Shown: positions 1 to 14,150, numbered from the stretch's first letter. The stretch is 64,000 nt of DNA from Fasciolopsis buskii (GCA_008360955.1 LUCM01009096.1:1-64000), one strand, 5' to 3'. The notes: generated by a model not told the origin, from the sequence alone. Program-made: numbers and translations.

Positions 1-2276
1 TCAAGATAAGTAGCAATCTCGGAATTTGAAAACACCCATCCCGGGCAACAGCAAAACGTCCGCTAGCAGTGGAAATCCAGACAACAAAAAGAAAATTCTT
101 ACGACAGAGGTCAACTTTTTTACATACCATACGGAGCGCATTGGGTTTATGCGGTTATTCGTTCAGTAAACGTAACGGTTAGGCAAAGATGTTCATAGAT
201 GAGTCGGTAAAATTTCAAAGGGGAACATTGAGTTTACAACTTGCAGCGAAGACAAAAATGGATAATAGTCAGTTCACAGGTGCACATCCATATGTGAGAC
301 TATTTCCAACAGGGAGTAGCCATATGGAAAGGGCTTATACTACGGAAACTTGTTTAGGCGGGGCAAGACGGCTGCTTTTGGTTCTCCCTTTGATATGGGC
401 AACCGGGTGGTACCAAGCCCACTGGGGAATCATGGATCCCGATGGATGGTCAATGACGTGGGCATGGAGAATGGAAGAACTGTCTTCATACTCTTTGTTT
501 CAATAATCCAAGTTCAAGCAGATTGCTGAGTCATCAAAAGGGTTGGCTGATGATAGAGTTAACCGATTGTGATCACCAAAAAGTGTACACTAATTGACCA
601 ATATTTTACAGTTCAGTTTATAGTCAAGACCGCCACGTTTATTCGTGGCTATAATCCTTGGAGTATGGTAACAATTAGTTGACCATCCACGGAGAATTTT
701 ATCCGGTCACGGGACAAATCTTCACACGATTTTCCGAACGCATTTATGTTCCAGCATACCAGTGCAAAGTAATTAAGGAAATTTGATTTCGCGCCAGTTG
801 GCTACTGATGTAGACGAAAGGTTGGCGAATCTGTGACGGTTAATCGTTTGGAGAGAATAAAATAATTTGGTGATTGACTTCAGCTTAGATGGAATTCTGA
901 TGCCGTCGCGTTAAAGATGTTTCGTTAGCAATTTTGTCCCACTTTGGGTGCTTGTTGTTTAATTTGATTGACTCACTGAACAGTATCCAGGTTACCGACC
1001 ATAATCACTAGAAAGTTACGTAATATCGGGCCGTGCACAACTACCACCACAGGGGATTCAGTCGGTATTTTCACAATACGTTCTAGTTTGAAAGACTTTC
1101 GGATATCGAAAGACCGTATCCTCGGGGTTATGAGCTCCAACCTCTTATTCTACCGATTAATCGAACGGCAGCAACAAAGTGTTTCAGTAAACTAGACGTA
1201 GTCTACCTCAGAAGATTCGAAGTTGCGAATACCAACTAATCGGCCTATCTTAACAAAAGGTCCGTTGACATAATCATCCGTTTTAGAACTACTTACACAC
1301 TAACCGCTACTGATGGCTCAGATGGAACTAATTCGTAATCAGCTAATCTTTCATTCACATCCCGAGTTGCTTTTGTACTAGTGTGTAAATTTCATAGGCG
1401 TACAAATCTACATTCAGTTAAAAAGTATTCACTCGAAGCCATTCCAAGAAGAGAAGATAACTGGAAAAATTCCTAGTAAAAAATAATTTGATGAAATGAA
1501 ATTTTGACAGCAGTGCATCTGAAGAGGTTTAATGATGTTTGATCAACTGCAACCACCGGAATGACTAGTCCCACACCATTAGATGGGCAACCTGCAATTT
1601 CAAGCCCTTTGGAACTCAGGAAGTCTGTCAACTGAGAACATCGAACTTGATTCAATAGTTATGTTCTGAGTACACCAAACGATAGGATGGGAACCCGCCT
1701 GTCTACGAATACGGGTACGATAACCATCAGCCATAAAACATAGCGTCACGGGTTTGAGGGGTATCCCCAAATCGAGTGACCAAAAAGATCATGGAACGAA
1801 TGTGATTTTTAACGATGAGATTAGTGTTCACTTTGGATGGAGATGCGCTTTATGGCTCAATTCATTTTTAATATAAATAATAATTTTAAGGTCAATCTAA
1901 TTGTTTTCGTTAAATGAGTAACAAACAAATTACGCACACCCCAGTCAGGTATGTTGTAAGTTCCATCTCAGTCACAATGTATTCAGAGTTCACATAATGC
2001 AACAATGATATCTGTGACATCGTCACACATTTCTCATCATCTGGCTTAATTGTTAATTCCGGTATCATATATTGAATAAATTTTTATCTCAGAACCATTA
2101 CCCGCCTCCGTCCTATTTTGTGTACTTTAAGCAAAACCGGAGTCACCTAAGCAGAATAATTTGATGTTGCTGCATACTAGCAAACTACAACGTTTTCATT
2201 CTAACTAAGAAAGTTACGTCAGCTTTAATCTGACCAGAAAATGGTAGCCATTTTTTCCAAAAATAACACCCAAGGG
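1..2276. other. No recognisable gene (unique-looking DNA)
   Basis: I see no conserved domain, RNA gene or repeat family here. The longest open frame, 189-506 on the + strand, begins with a true ATG and runs 105 codons. It is rich in Trp, Met and Gly near its end (AHWGIMDPDGWSMTWAW) but matches no family I know, has no upstream context and may be chance. Confidence 0.55.
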
Positions 2277-2320
2277 ACACACGCACACACACAAACACGC
2301 GCACTCAAACACACACCGTT
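2277..2320. repeat. Interrupted (CA)n microsatellite
   Basis: A run of CA/CG dinucleotides broken by AA and TC steps. The interruptions suggest an old array that has stopped expanding. Confidence 0.8.
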
Positions 2321-5300
2321 TTCTCTAAAGTAGTCGGTCAAATCTTCCAAATTTCTCCCGCCACTAGTGATGGAAATATTAACACTTTCTTGAAATTAGC
2401 AACCGCTTCCAGTCATCACAAAAAGACTTTTGTGCATGCAAAATGCACTTCTTCACTGGCTTCCACTTTCCCATTTAGTCATTCGCGCATATCCGCTTAC
2501 AATAATTCGTTAGCCTGTTACCTCGTTCTAATTCTGCCCGACAAATTGAAGATTTGCACGGAATTCGGACACGCCTATGCTACTTGGCCAATATTTCGGT
2601 CTACGCAGACAGAAGTTGAAGTCGTTTTTTTGACAATGCTTGTTTCATTGGCTGAAGGTTTAATTATAATGAGACGAAGTTCAAATAAAAAATGATTGCT
2701 GAGTTTTATTTGTCAGGTGATGAATGAGCGTAATACGAATTGGGCATCTGTATCCAAAAATGATAACCATCGGAGTTCACCTACTGCTGTACAAGTAATG
2801 TTTCCCATTGAATCACCACAGAGTCACTTTCGTGTTTTGCTAGATTTGAATAAATTAATGTGGTTAGAATATGCATTGCGCAAGTCTCCGGGTCGACAGC
2901 GTCGGTATAAACTTGTCCCCGGAAGCAAGTTTTGCAGTTGAAAGATGGATCGCGGTGATTAGTCGAAGACCAAGTATAAGGGTTTGCAAAACCCTAAGCA
3001 ATGGAACTTCCCACGTAGATCAAGTCAGATTACAGCGCTGGGTTCTGACAAGATCTCAAGTAAGATGGTTGGATAATTTAAACCACATAACTCAGTCCCA
3101 CAGTCAGCCGCGTCTTTGAATGCGAAATAATTCTACTTCGTTATATTTCTTTTGTTTATTGACCTTTGGGCTTTTATTTCTCTCCTATTTGATGCCCCGA
3201 GGAAGTAACCGAAACCAGAGCACGCTGTTGCAAATTTCATGGCTGTAAAACCTGAAAACCGTTATGCTTGGAGAAGAAAGTTAGGTACGTGCATGTGAAT
3301 TGTCTAATTTCCCTCGTCGGGTTATTTTACAAGGCATGACAATACTAGACAGGTGTCCAATCGGTGGTTAAACACACAGACCAATGAGCGTACATGCCTG
3401 CTGGTGCATTGATCAATTCATTAATTAAGTAACTAACACTTTGTTGTCTCATTATTTGCTTAATTCATTGACAATCTTGTCAACTCCGGTTCCAGTCATT
3501 CATGAACGAGCACACTACTGAACAAGCTTCCCTGGGTCCAATCAAATGAACCGTAGTTACATAGACCTAGTATGAAACCAAATTTTACGCTTTTCATCTG
3601 TTCACGTGAAAACCTTGTATTAATGCGTAATAAAAATCTGTCACCTTAAACCGCCTCGTTTTCATCATTGATATCGATCGCTTGATCGTACTTACCCAAA
3701 TGCCAAGCCCAATTCTGCCAACCCCCATGTCGGATCGGATTTTGACTGTTCATGTAAGCTTTGATGTCCCAATGTGACTGATCGGTTGAACCTACGTCAG
3801 ACTATCCAAGCGCTAGCCCACCCACATGCAATCGGCACGGTGTGCCATGTTTCCTGATCATATTTCAAATTGCAAAGTCACATGCAGCCTACGGCTAGTA
3901 ATTGTACCCAATTCGAGGTAAAGATCACTCTCGTGCATGCATCAGCGAGCGAGGTAGGTGTGCAGTCTGTTCGACTAAATAGATTTGAACGTTTTAATTA
4001 TGAACTGGTTGTTAAATGAATGTTTTTTTATTGTATAACCTCCCAACAGGTTGGTAATGTGACATAGCATAGATTCGTGGCATGCATGCAGGCACGTGCG
4101 CAAACACGATGAAATTGGTACAATGAGGTTGTTTGTTTGCTAGAGTGACAGAGAGAGGGAGCGAGCAACAAACCGCGTGTTTTAGATTACTCCAACTGTT
4201 CTCGTAAAATGCAACTCCAAGGAAAGCACGTTAGCGGATGCCAGTAGCACAATGTCATCATTTCAGCTTAAAGAAGCCCAAAAAAGTGTCCTTCACAGTG
4301 AGAAGAAAGAAATGATTCCACAATATGTTAGATTTCTAAAACATCCACACAACACCAATTGTTCGTTGTATTGATGAAGGGGTTAGGAAACGTGATAAAA
4401 TAGATCTAAAATGAAACTACTCAATGAATTACTAAAACCAGTGTCGAGTTTGATTTCGGGATTTCATCCAATCGGTTTAGCTTTGCCGACCAAACCAAGG
4501 GGATAGTTGAACAAAACCAAACTAACAGAATAATTCCAGTCATGTTGTGTCAAATCAAGGCTGATTTCTTCTTAGTCTTCTTAGTCGATCACAACTGCTT
4601 TGCTAACTCCGACTGTCTTAGGTTTTACTGTTTTACTAGCAATAGTATTGACAATTTTTATATCGCACCATCTGCGTCACATTGAGAAATTAGTCAGTTG
4701 TTCGATTTGTTCATTTCGACCCTTATTTCCTCTTCGGACGATAACTTTCATTACATCGTAGGCGGTGGCACCCGTGTCTCTTCAGTCGTATTAAATATAC
4801 TTGAGCTGAACAATTTGCGGATCTCTCGTGCTCGAAAAACAAAGAATCTTGGCAGTCTTCAAAAATCAGTCCAAAATTTCTTCTTCATCGAATTCCGTGC
4901 AAACTTTCTTTACGAGAGATCACTTTTCCTTGCTTTTGAGGTTCAACAATTTCAGCCCTCTTGCGAACAACGAGTTTTTACATATAAGCAGATAAAATTT
5001 TATAAACCCAACTTGTCTTCTACATACATTTTGCATCTCAGAAATTGTCTTAACGTATTCATATAGTACCTCAGAAGGGCTTCACTTTTGTGTAACCTTT
5101 CGATTTAACCGAGAACTTTACTCTCTTCCGTGTATGATATTGCTCACAATTACGGAATGATATTTCCTGGTCTTTAATTTGTTTAATGCTGCCAGGGTCC
5201 TAACTCAGGCCTGTCCAGATGCCCAAACTCCATTGAACCTCAGAGACCGTGGCTGGACTGTGCCTAGAGTTGCGGCCACAGCTAAAGTAATCCCCATATT

Positions 5301-8130
5301 CATACTCCACTCGAGCTTAATGGACAGCGGAAACAACTGACCCTAGTTCCAAAAGAAAGCAAATCACGTGTTCTATCCAAACACACCGTCTCCTATCCCC
5401 TGCCTCTACTTGGAATATAACATTCGGTAACCTGTTGAGAGTCACTCTGATTCAGTACTATGGTTTTCGATGCGCCACACAACGCTTACAAGGTCATCCT
5501 TATTGCAGCATTGCATTTAGTAACTTTCTTTTCTTACTTTTGTCCAGTATTCAGCCTGGTTCTGTGATTAGGTATAGGGACAGTGTAGCAATATGTCAAA
5601 TGACGATAGTGGCCCAGTAAATCCACCTTCCTTCCTTCAAAATATTGTGTAATGTCCAGAACAAATCGGTCCTCTTCATCCGAATTCATTGCGTTTTTCC
5701 TAACGACTCTTACAACCTCTGCTACATTAAGCCTAGGACTAGATCCGACAAGTGCCTCGGGGCGACTTCATTGTTCGATTTTAGTTACTCTTCTCATGTT
5801 GTCCACTGTAAGTCCAAACTAGGGCTTTCATTTTTGCATTTTCTATCATGGCTAATGTAGACTTTGCCAAAAAACCTGATCTTTAGTCAAGTGAGTACAA
5901 GTAATTCCCCATTGCGGAAACCGAAGGATGAATACAAAATGCCCCAGGTCTAAATCTTTTTGGAAAGTGATAGAACAAGAAACACAAAAGTGCACGTGAT
6001 GATTTCATTAACAAACGTAACTTGACAGGAAGTCCATTTAGGTGATCGATTTTCTTTGGTTGACGAGCAGATGATAAATCACGGCAAACTAAAGGTAATT
6101 TGTGAAGAGAAGCGTCACTCGATCTAATAATATCAAAATTCAGTTGGAGTATTTAACTTGTTCAGTGATGTGCATTGCAATTAAACAAAAGCTGTCATGT
6201 CCTGGCACAAAAGATCATAGAAAAATCGTTTCTAAGTGCCGCACCAAAAATTTCTGTAAAAAATTAATTATCATTGTAGCCCATTATTCTAGGGCAGAAA
6301 ACAATTAACTATTTATCAGATGTTTTTTAATGAACCTGCAAAATCACAGTAATCGTTAAAGTGTGCGAAATTCGCGGTCAGGAATAATTGCAAGTATCAC
6401 CGATCAAGCTGTTTTTCTGCCTCGAGCATTTCAAATAATCGGCCATATTGTGTTTTCTGTCTGCGATACATTTCAAAAACACGTTCGGTCTGAAACTTAA
6501 TAATCTATTTTCGCTCATCGGGCACAATCTCAAAGTGATTTCGGATCTACTTCCAATTTTGAACGAGTACTCGAACAAGCTTAGATCCGATACTACTGGT
6601 TTTTGTTCGAGCTCCGAACACATGACGAATACATAAGCCCATACTGTTGTCACCCTTCTGAATACGGTATTCGAAAGTATGAATAAAGTAGAGTAATAAA
6701 AAATGTGACCGACAAAGGATCACTGCTTGATTAATCTTATGCGTACACAGTGTTACATGTCTACTCGTCAGACAAACAACGTCTTCCTCTCCTAACATTC
6801 AATTATCACATACCCGATTTCCGGGACACAAATCGATTGATTCCTTCAAATAAAACTCCTACCGTTCTTGATCGGTTGTAATGGATACTCTATTTTTTTG
6901 TCCATCCATACCTCATGGAGACACGAGTGGAGCATCCTTGAAGATTTGTTCTCAAGGACAGTTATTTTTAATCCAGTGATATTCACTAATTGTTCTGTCT
7001 ATCGAGCTGCGAGTATGTATGTGCATATGGAAATATCTCATACCAAATGCCAATAATTAATTATTTATCTCGAGACATTAAATGAAATTGTACTTAGTAT
7101 ATGGTCAAATTATAGTCATCATATTCAATGCATTTTAATGTTTCATGCTAGTTAATATTCCAAATTTTCTGGTCCAATTGATACATTCACCTTTTTTTTT
7201 ATCTTCCCCGTTCAACTCCCCGTTTAGCCAGTTACGCGCCTACGGTAGGTGACAATAAAGGAACGATACTATGATCAAGACAATGATACATGAATGTCGA
7301 GTAGTTGACCACACGTATCACTATGTTACGGCATTTTGTGGACCATCGTAGATAGTTGTGTGTCGCTACGGTCGTATTCGTAATTTTTTTTTTCATGCAG
7401 CTAACTGAACGCGGAATCAAATTTGTTGTGAATTTCTGTAGATGATCTAATTAGATCAGAAACTCCATGATCGAATGACCACAGTGGAAGAGATCAGGAG
7501 AAACGAAATCCGGAATGCAAGATCTTAAGCACACGTGAATTTGTGCTAATTAAATTTGCTTGACAAGGTAGAGCAACGCTGCGGTACACAACATCGTACA
7601 GTTGGAGCGCACAGCGAAAGTGATATAAACGAATACTCCGTTGGTATTTACGTGATCGTGTGCTCCCCTAAGGCGTTTGAAATGTCTCACGTATCTAAGA
7701 GTATCGAGGTGATCCAACCAAGTTTAAACTTAGTGGAAAATAGCACAGGGATTCGACTTCGTAGTGCCAAATATTTCTTGGTTGACTGGTTGTTAACCGC
7801 GACACTTTTACGTTCTTCTCTGTCGCACAAAAAACAAGAAAGGGCGTAATTTTCTGAAAAATAGTTACGGTCAGCTTAAAGCTGCGTATAGCATAAGTTG
7901 ACCAGTTGTGGGAGAACTGGAAAGCGCGAATTTCAGGTAGACTTGTCGCGATACTGATCGTTTCACCAGAGCCGATCTCAATTCAAAATCGCGTTTCTAA
8001 ATCACCGCACTTTCTGCCTTTGTCACTCACTTTGGGCAGACGACAAGTAATCTGAGAACGACACCCGGCTAATAACTCAAGAGTACTAATGAGAAGCACT
8101 ATAACTAAGAGTAAATAATATTCCCATTCA
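2321..8130. other. No recognisable gene (unique-looking DNA)
   Basis: Almost 6 kb without a recognisable domain, RNA gene or member of the repeat families found elsewhere in the window. Open frames are all under about 125 codons, and opposite-strand frames overlap one another, as expected of noncoding DNA. Short GC-richer patches, for example around 5,190-5,280, are not explained. Confidence 0.5.
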
Positions 8131-8255
8131 GCTTACTTTGAAAACAAAAACTGGCGAACAATTCCACTGAAATTGATTGTGATAACTTGAAAATTCCCAC
8201 TGAGCACATTGAGAAAACACAAGTTGGCGAACAAGCTCATTTTCAGTGATGCAAA
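8131..8255 (-). repeat. Dispersed repeat B, copy 1 (inverted)
   Basis: Read on the minus strand, this matches the copies at 8,356, 41,862 and 48,188. The shared core is a CACTGAAAA-GAGCTTGTTCGCC block followed by TTGTGTTTTCTC and a CTCAGTGGG segment. This copy carries a second, worn version of the TTGTTCGCCA block about 75 bp further on, so the unit may once have been tandem. It lies head to head with the next copy about 100 bp away. No coding role is evident. Confidence 0.7.
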
Positions 8256-8355
8256 TCCTAGACAACAAAACAATTAACACAACACGTTCTTGTGTATTCA
8301 CTTTAGGCATGTAATACCATTAATCCCTTCCCCATCCACATTTTTATCTAAGCAG

Positions 8356-8460
8356 TCCAATCCTTCTTAAAGTGAATTTTTCCAAATATAAAGTGATGCA
8401 ATGGCATGAGTACGAATCAGTGAAAACGAGCCTGTTCGACAAATTGTGTTTACTCAATGA
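8356..8460 (+). repeat. Dispersed repeat B, copy 2
   Basis: Begins with TCCAATCCTTCTTAAAGTGA and continues through GGCATGAGTACGAATCA and the TTGTGTTTACTCAATG block. It is closely similar over about 100 bp to the copy at 41,862. It is in the opposite orientation to copy 1 upstream, so the two could pair as a hairpin in a transcript that crossed both. Confidence 0.75.
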
Positions 8461-8888
8461 TTGGCACACACTGAAATACATCACAATAAGCTAGGAAAAG
8501 TTTAAAGGATTTGATTAGTCAAACAAAATAATATACAGGTAGGAAAGAAACTGTTTGTGACGACATCGCCTGAGTAAGAATCATCAAAATTTGGCTTGTT
8601 CGCTAAAGATTGTAATCTCACATTGATCATCCCTTCGGTAGAATTGTGCCTTGTATAACCAACTCTTATGGCGGCATTTGCGACAAGTTCTATCCGACTT
8701 CGATCAAAGGTTCCACTGACAGGTTGATCTGTGTACCTTTTCGGTGCAATCCAAGTGCAGTCTTGCACTCAGGAACATATGAATGGTTAAAAAGATATGA
8801 AATTATATCGTTTTATTGATCTTCATGAAAATTGCAGTGTAGGACAGGAAGAATAAAACATTATGTGCCGCGACTTTAATGATGGAGA

Positions 8889-8931
8889 TTATTATTATTA
8901 CTGTTGTTAGTAGTAGTAGTAGTAGTGGTGG
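8889..8931. repeat. (TTA)n/(TAG)n trinucleotide microsatellite
   Basis: ATT/TTA units pass into TAG/AGT units and end in TGG units. It is a compound, imperfect array. Confidence 0.8.
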
Positions 8932-10028
8932 TTTTATAGTAGCTATAATAGTATACGTTGTAGTTGTTGTTATAATATTGTAGAGCGTACGACCACAACA
9001 AATGGAGTGGTTAATCAATCCTGAAGCATGGAAGAAACCGGAAGACGTCAAAACCGATCCCCAATAGACCAAGACCACAGTAGCATCAACACAAGCGCAG
9101 CAGAGTCAGAAGTCAGGTAGACAGCACTACTCTTCCAGCTGAGATCGACGATTCAAGTCGTCATTCTGAACAGTCTGACCAACGCAGCCAGAGGGAAGTG
9201 TAAAAGAACGAAAGCAAAAGTGCTCGGAGCACGGTCGAATCTGCCCGGGAAGTCTCATCTCGTCCAAACATGGATCTCTCGCGAACTTGTTTTGAACAGA
9301 GCATTAGACACGGCCACGTAAAGTCTGGGGACTGTGACTTGTTTTATTGCACCACCTGCTTGGCCCCTTGCCACAATATAATCTGCATAAGGTTACATTT
9401 TTATCGTTATTACGAGCCTTCTGTAGATAAATAACACAAACGACGTCCGAGGACGGTAATATCTAGCAAAGTTGGGTTTAAGAATAGTCGTATACTTTTC
9501 CCCGGTTAGATGCTCGTTTTGTTTCTCCCTTCTATGCCCTGATAGGTGTAATTGTGTTTGGGAATAGCTCACCAAGCCACGATTTGACCGACAATCTTCA
9601 CAAGCCTGACAATTCACCGTTTTCTCATCACCCGTTTTGTTTGAATCAACTGAGTACCATTTAACATCACAATGGTGAAATTGTTTCTGCCTCGAGTTTA
9701 CCATAGGCCCCTAGTTCAAAGGATTCTTCAATTTTGTTATACCATTAAATGACAGTGTTTTACCCTAAGTTTGCTCATCCGTAGACATGGTCATTAGGGT
9801 GGTGATATGGTTTCGAATGCCGAAAAGTATATTCTTCATTTATGAATGGTATGATTGTCAAGTGCACGTATTTTAGCACTCTTTTTGTTCCTTTCGGAGC
9901 TGATAATGCATGCGATTGCTCCCTTATACTTGGCATATGGAAGCGGACGAAGATGCTCACGGGAAGTTGGAGACAAATCTGATATACTTCGAAATGATAT
10001 GCACATAATAAGAGAATAAAGATGAATG

Positions 10029-10066
10029 ACGAGAGAGAGAGTGTGTGTATGTGTGTATGAGAGAGA
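10029..10066. repeat. Compound (GA)n(GT)n microsatellite
   Basis: A GA run, then GT/AT steps, then a second GA run. Translated on the minus strand it gives Leu-Ser and Thr-His runs, which create spurious open frames nearby. Confidence 0.8.
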
Positions 10067-11496
10067 CAGTGAGCATGTACCAAAGCAGCAGTTCGCCGAA
10101 CGCACAATCTGGCTTGTAATTCGTATTTTGTGATAATGAAAAGAGAGACCATGTGCGCAGACGTTCCTATGGAGACTTTGGAAAACAGTCAAGAGTCATT
10201 TGAAGAGTTCTCATCGGCTTCGAAAAGCTCTAGTTTTTTCCCGTATACACACATCAATGAAGGGAGAAATATGTGGTCCGAATGACATTCAAACCCAAAA
10301 ATGTTATTGTTTAAGACCAAACTGTCTCCCAATCGTCTTTTGGATTTGTGTGCCCGTCATATTTGTCCTCCTTTATTTCCCCTTAACTTCATTCACATAG
10401 CCTCACCAAAATAACGAAAGGGGCAGATGCTACATGCAAGAACACTTTTGCTAGCATGGGTGTCAAGCAAGGGAAATCCAAAACTGATTTTAAAGTCCTG
10501 CGTGATTTCTCTCGTTCAAACCTTTCACTGAAACCAAGTAACTATGGTGACGAAATTGTGATAAATATGAAGATCATACCTGGTCTTACTTCGTTCTCGC
10601 AGTTGAATCCGCAGATGTGTAAACATCGAAGCATCGATTTGAAATTTTAGTAAACTAACTCCGAAGACGATTAGATTGACAGATCTTTGTTCCTTTCCAA
10701 AGTGGACACTCAAGAAAGCAGTATACATGAAGTGGAACTGGTCACGGTTAGTAGAGAAAATCGTTGACATGTGAAGGAAAAATGACACGTAGATTGGGTG
10801 GAAACAATTCTGGTTTGACGAAGCAAACTATCGCGTTGTTGAGGTGACGGAAATGGTAAGCGGATGTCTAGGGGAATGGGAGGGTGAAATTGGATCGTAG
10901 CAACTTTATCCCCGTTCACTCGGGGCAGTTAGGCATTAGGACTGGCCGTTTTATGGTCTCGTCAACCACCGGAACTTGGACGGGAAAACCCGGGGACAAA
11001 TGACTGAACAAACCTAAAAATGATGTCAAATACAGACGGGAGTAGACAAAATTCCAAAACTAAAAAGTTCTTAGTCCAACTATACGGACAACTGACATCC
11101 GATTGTCATATTTATTTTGTATGAAATAATAGAAAACCATACCCTCGTTCAATTCTGAGAGATAGGCGGTTCGGTAAGAACAGATGTCGCAAAACGTTAA
11201 GTGTAGTCTCAAGTGTGAAAATGAGTTTGTTTGAGTGAACACGGGTAGAATGATTCTCATCCCTGACATATCTTTCGTCCTTAGACACTCCTTTATTATT
11301 CTGTTCTTAATAGAATCATTTACCGTGATCGATCATAAAGGTGCAAGAAAATGAATCATCAGTATGTATTGAAAAGGTCCCAACGCCAGGCTCTTTCAAG
11401 TAAGGACAAAAATGAGACCTCGGTAATTGGGAATAACATTAGAATTTATTTACAAAGCATTGGCATATAATTATGAGCTAAACAGAAACGTTATTA

Positions 11497-11625
11497 TGAA
11501 ATAATTAACCTTGTGATATCATCGCTCAACTGACAATTAAGAAACAGTACAGTTGTTTCATCTTCGTTAGGAATCACCAACGGTGCACATCCATCGCGCC
11601 CGAACTGGGACGCGAACCCGGGTCG
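11497..11625. repeat. Dispersed repeat F, copy 1
   Basis: Starts with TGAAATAATT and shares CTCAACTGAC, AAGAAAC, ACAGTTGTTTCATC and GTTAGGAA blocks with 43,860-43,976. Its right part, GCGCCCGAACTGGGACGCGA, matches the end of the copy at 19,305. Read on the minus strand the right end contains a GGTTCGCGTCC segment close to an RNA polymerase III B box, so F may be a tRNA-related SINE, but I could not find a convincing A box. Confidence 0.6.
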
Positions 11626-13310
11626 AATGTTATTGGCAGAACACTTTGCTCAATGATCGTCATGGCCTACTCGCTTCTCACTTTGGCAATTTACCGTTAT
11701 GCGCACCATTTGGTTGTGGGCACGAGGTGCAGCGAAGTTGTACCGAACCGTGTCACGTGATTTGTATGTTTGCACCCTAACTTGCTATTTCTTGTCTTGA
11801 CTTCAACCATCTGCCAGTGTTCAGGGGATTGAATGTCAAAAATGTATATTGGATCTCAAGTTTAAATAACTAACGCACCAAAACACGAATGCCCTTCTAC
11901 CTCATGTGGTATGCAGAAGTAGGGTGTGGCTGTGAAGACGACACTTATCACGAAGTTGCAATGTTTTGCCGGGTGAATTGTCGCACATCTATGGCCAGTT
12001 CAATTTAGTTCAGAACCGTTGGGTCAAGGGGTGTTATATCGAGAAAATATGTAGCTAGGCCGAGCACCACCCAGTCCCTCGTACCATTCGAGGCAGATGT
12101 CAGTTGTTTAATTGTAGGTCAGTTAATTGGATTGGAAATCCAGTGGGCTTGTGAGGATAACCAAGCTGTACAACAATAAATACAACAACCAATTGAGACT
12201 CAATGACCGAGGTTTAGAATGACCAAGTAGGGGTGAGAAACACAGAAATGACCGAGATATGACGGATAAATTCATGTCGGGAAATAGGAAACCCACGGGG
12301 TATCGAATTTTAAACCGCAGCAAATATAGTGTGGAATATATTACCAAGATAATCCCATCCATCATTGAATCGCTTGAATTCTGTGAAACCTGATACTTGT
12401 ATTGGGTAGTAGATATCGCACTTTTTGTTGTAAGATTTCGGTCATGTTGTTCTCATCGCCACATTCGGTCGATTTGACCTTTTCCGATAAAGGCAACTAA
12501 TCTGAATTTTTTAGGAGGCCCAAACCCAGGACAAATGGCACCTCGAACGACCGCGAGTTGCCGTTGGGATAGTTTGTGTTGCGTAGGTAGCACCTCTGGT
12601 GATCCGTTTGCGACACGGACTGCTGCGTACCGTTGGACGAAGTATGACTTGCATCACTAATGGTAAGCCCTTTGTCGTTCATCAGAAAAGAACAGTATTA
12701 AATGATTATTAGCATTCGTGCTGATCACTTTTCAGAATGATGGTTCCTTGGGGTCTTGCTCGCCGTGTTTAGCGTTTACAACGCCGTGTTCAGCAATCAA
12801 CATTAACGGAAATGACTAGTTTTAAAGGGGAAACATCTGACACACTGATGAAATGTGAAAACTGGGAATATCCATAAACTCAGTCATGGAAATACTGAAA
12901 GTCGATGAAGGAAGTTTTGGAATATGGATCTAACGGAGCAAACACAAGAAAGATTAATCAGACTTTCTCCGAAGGGGGCCAAAAGCAAAGATAACCCCCA
13001 AAAAGGGACAATAATTTGCTTGTGAGAGTCACTAAATCAGACGATGACTTATTTCATCACTAATTAACAGCTTAAGAAGTACAGTAGCCGAATGAGATCT
13101 CTCCCATGACCACTTAGGTGCTCGGATTCGAACGCAGCTGGAATCATGTGAAGCTACTTCAGAGGAAGGTTTATTCCGATGCGGAACTAACCAGATATTC
13201 AGAATGTGTGAAAATCGATGACCAAATATTTTCATTCAAATGTTCGTAACATTGTTGGACCGACCAGTTGGTTGCATCCAGAAGAGAATCATAGATAGTA
13301 TTTTGTGGCT
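11626..13310. other. No recognisable gene
   Basis: No domain or repeat family recognised. A B-box-like string, GGATTCGAACGC, at 13,122 stands alone with no tRNA-like fold around it. Confidence 0.5.
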
Positions 13311-13485
13311 TTTTTTATCCTTTATCTTTTACTCCCTGGAGTATTGAAACAACAATTTACATCATTTTTTAGGAAGGGGGCCTCGGCCAATAGAGGGCTG
13401 CAAAATAGGGAAGTTGACTGGCGGTGGGAGGACTCGAACACGCGACGTCCAAACTCCACGACCTTATCCGTTTGGCCACCGCCGG
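13311..13485 (-). mobile_element. tRNA-derived SINE, copy 1
   Basis: Read on the minus strand it begins GGCGGTGGCCAAACGGATAA, which contains an A box (TGGCCAAACGG). A B-box-like GTTCGAGTCC follows, then the closing arm CACCGCC that pairs with the first seven bases. A body ending in TTTCAATACTCC and a tail of AAAGATAAAGG repeats complete it. The layout (pol III promoter head, unrelated body, short simple tail) is that of a tRNA-derived SINE. Six other copies lie in the window. No target-site duplication is obvious. Confidence 0.88.
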
Positions 13486-14083
13486 CGAAGACATCGGACA
13501 TTGACATGCACACTATTAATTTCTAAGCTGTGTGGTAGCAATCAGGTTTCTTTCCGTTGGGATTCACCTCAGTCATCATGCGAATAAGTTTAAACAAAGT
13601 TACCACGTTGTTCAAGCATTTGACGAGATATCATTTTTGATTGTAAGTTTACTGTTGAGAAATCAGTACATCATATAAAATTATTACTTTTGATTCGTCC
13701 ATAGATCCTTATCGGTACACACAGCTTGTGTTTTTACGGGTGTTGTTCGCTGACCATTTTGTCTGTCTTTTGTCCTGATCACTTCAAAAATGATTCATAC
13801 TGATCATAAGTCGAAGCTTATGTCGTTCCTGGCTCAGACTGATCTTGGTTCCGAGACGGCAGAATTTTAACGTCAACCAAAGTGTAGTTTTCTTGGTAAG
13901 CAGGTGAACGGAAAGAATGTTTCGTCCGGCCTTCTTATTTGATCACTCTTCACCTAATGTGCCTATCAGTTGATTTCTAACTTGCTGAATGTGTGACTCT
14001 GTAGACCTGTTGTGTTTTCTGCAAGACGATCGTCTACTTGTGATCGAGATGTGGTATGTGCTCTAATATGGCAAAGTGGTCAG
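13486..14083. other. No recognisable gene
   Basis: Nothing recognised between the SINE and repeat E. Confidence 0.5.
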
Positions 14084-14150
14084 AATCATCATCAACATCA
14101 TCATCGTTCAACGTTAAACAGCAAGGCAAGACCCACTGACCGCCGCATTC
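14084..14150 (+). repeat. Dispersed repeat E with short (ATC)n, copy 1
   Basis: A short imperfect ATC array is followed by CAACGTTAAACAGCAAGGCA and CCCACTGACCGCC. The same order, array then GCGTTAAAACCAGTAAGGCA then TCACTGACCGC, occurs at 53,258-53,365. The microsatellite therefore belongs to the repeat and was carried with it. Confidence 0.65.

Larger units (their letters stand above)
8461..11496. other. No recognisable gene; minor simple repeats
   Basis: Contains a trinucleotide tract (8,889-8,931) and a purine/GT tract (10,029-10,066). A GC-richer stretch at 9,040-9,330 is unexplained. I saw no domain in any frame. Confidence 0.5.
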
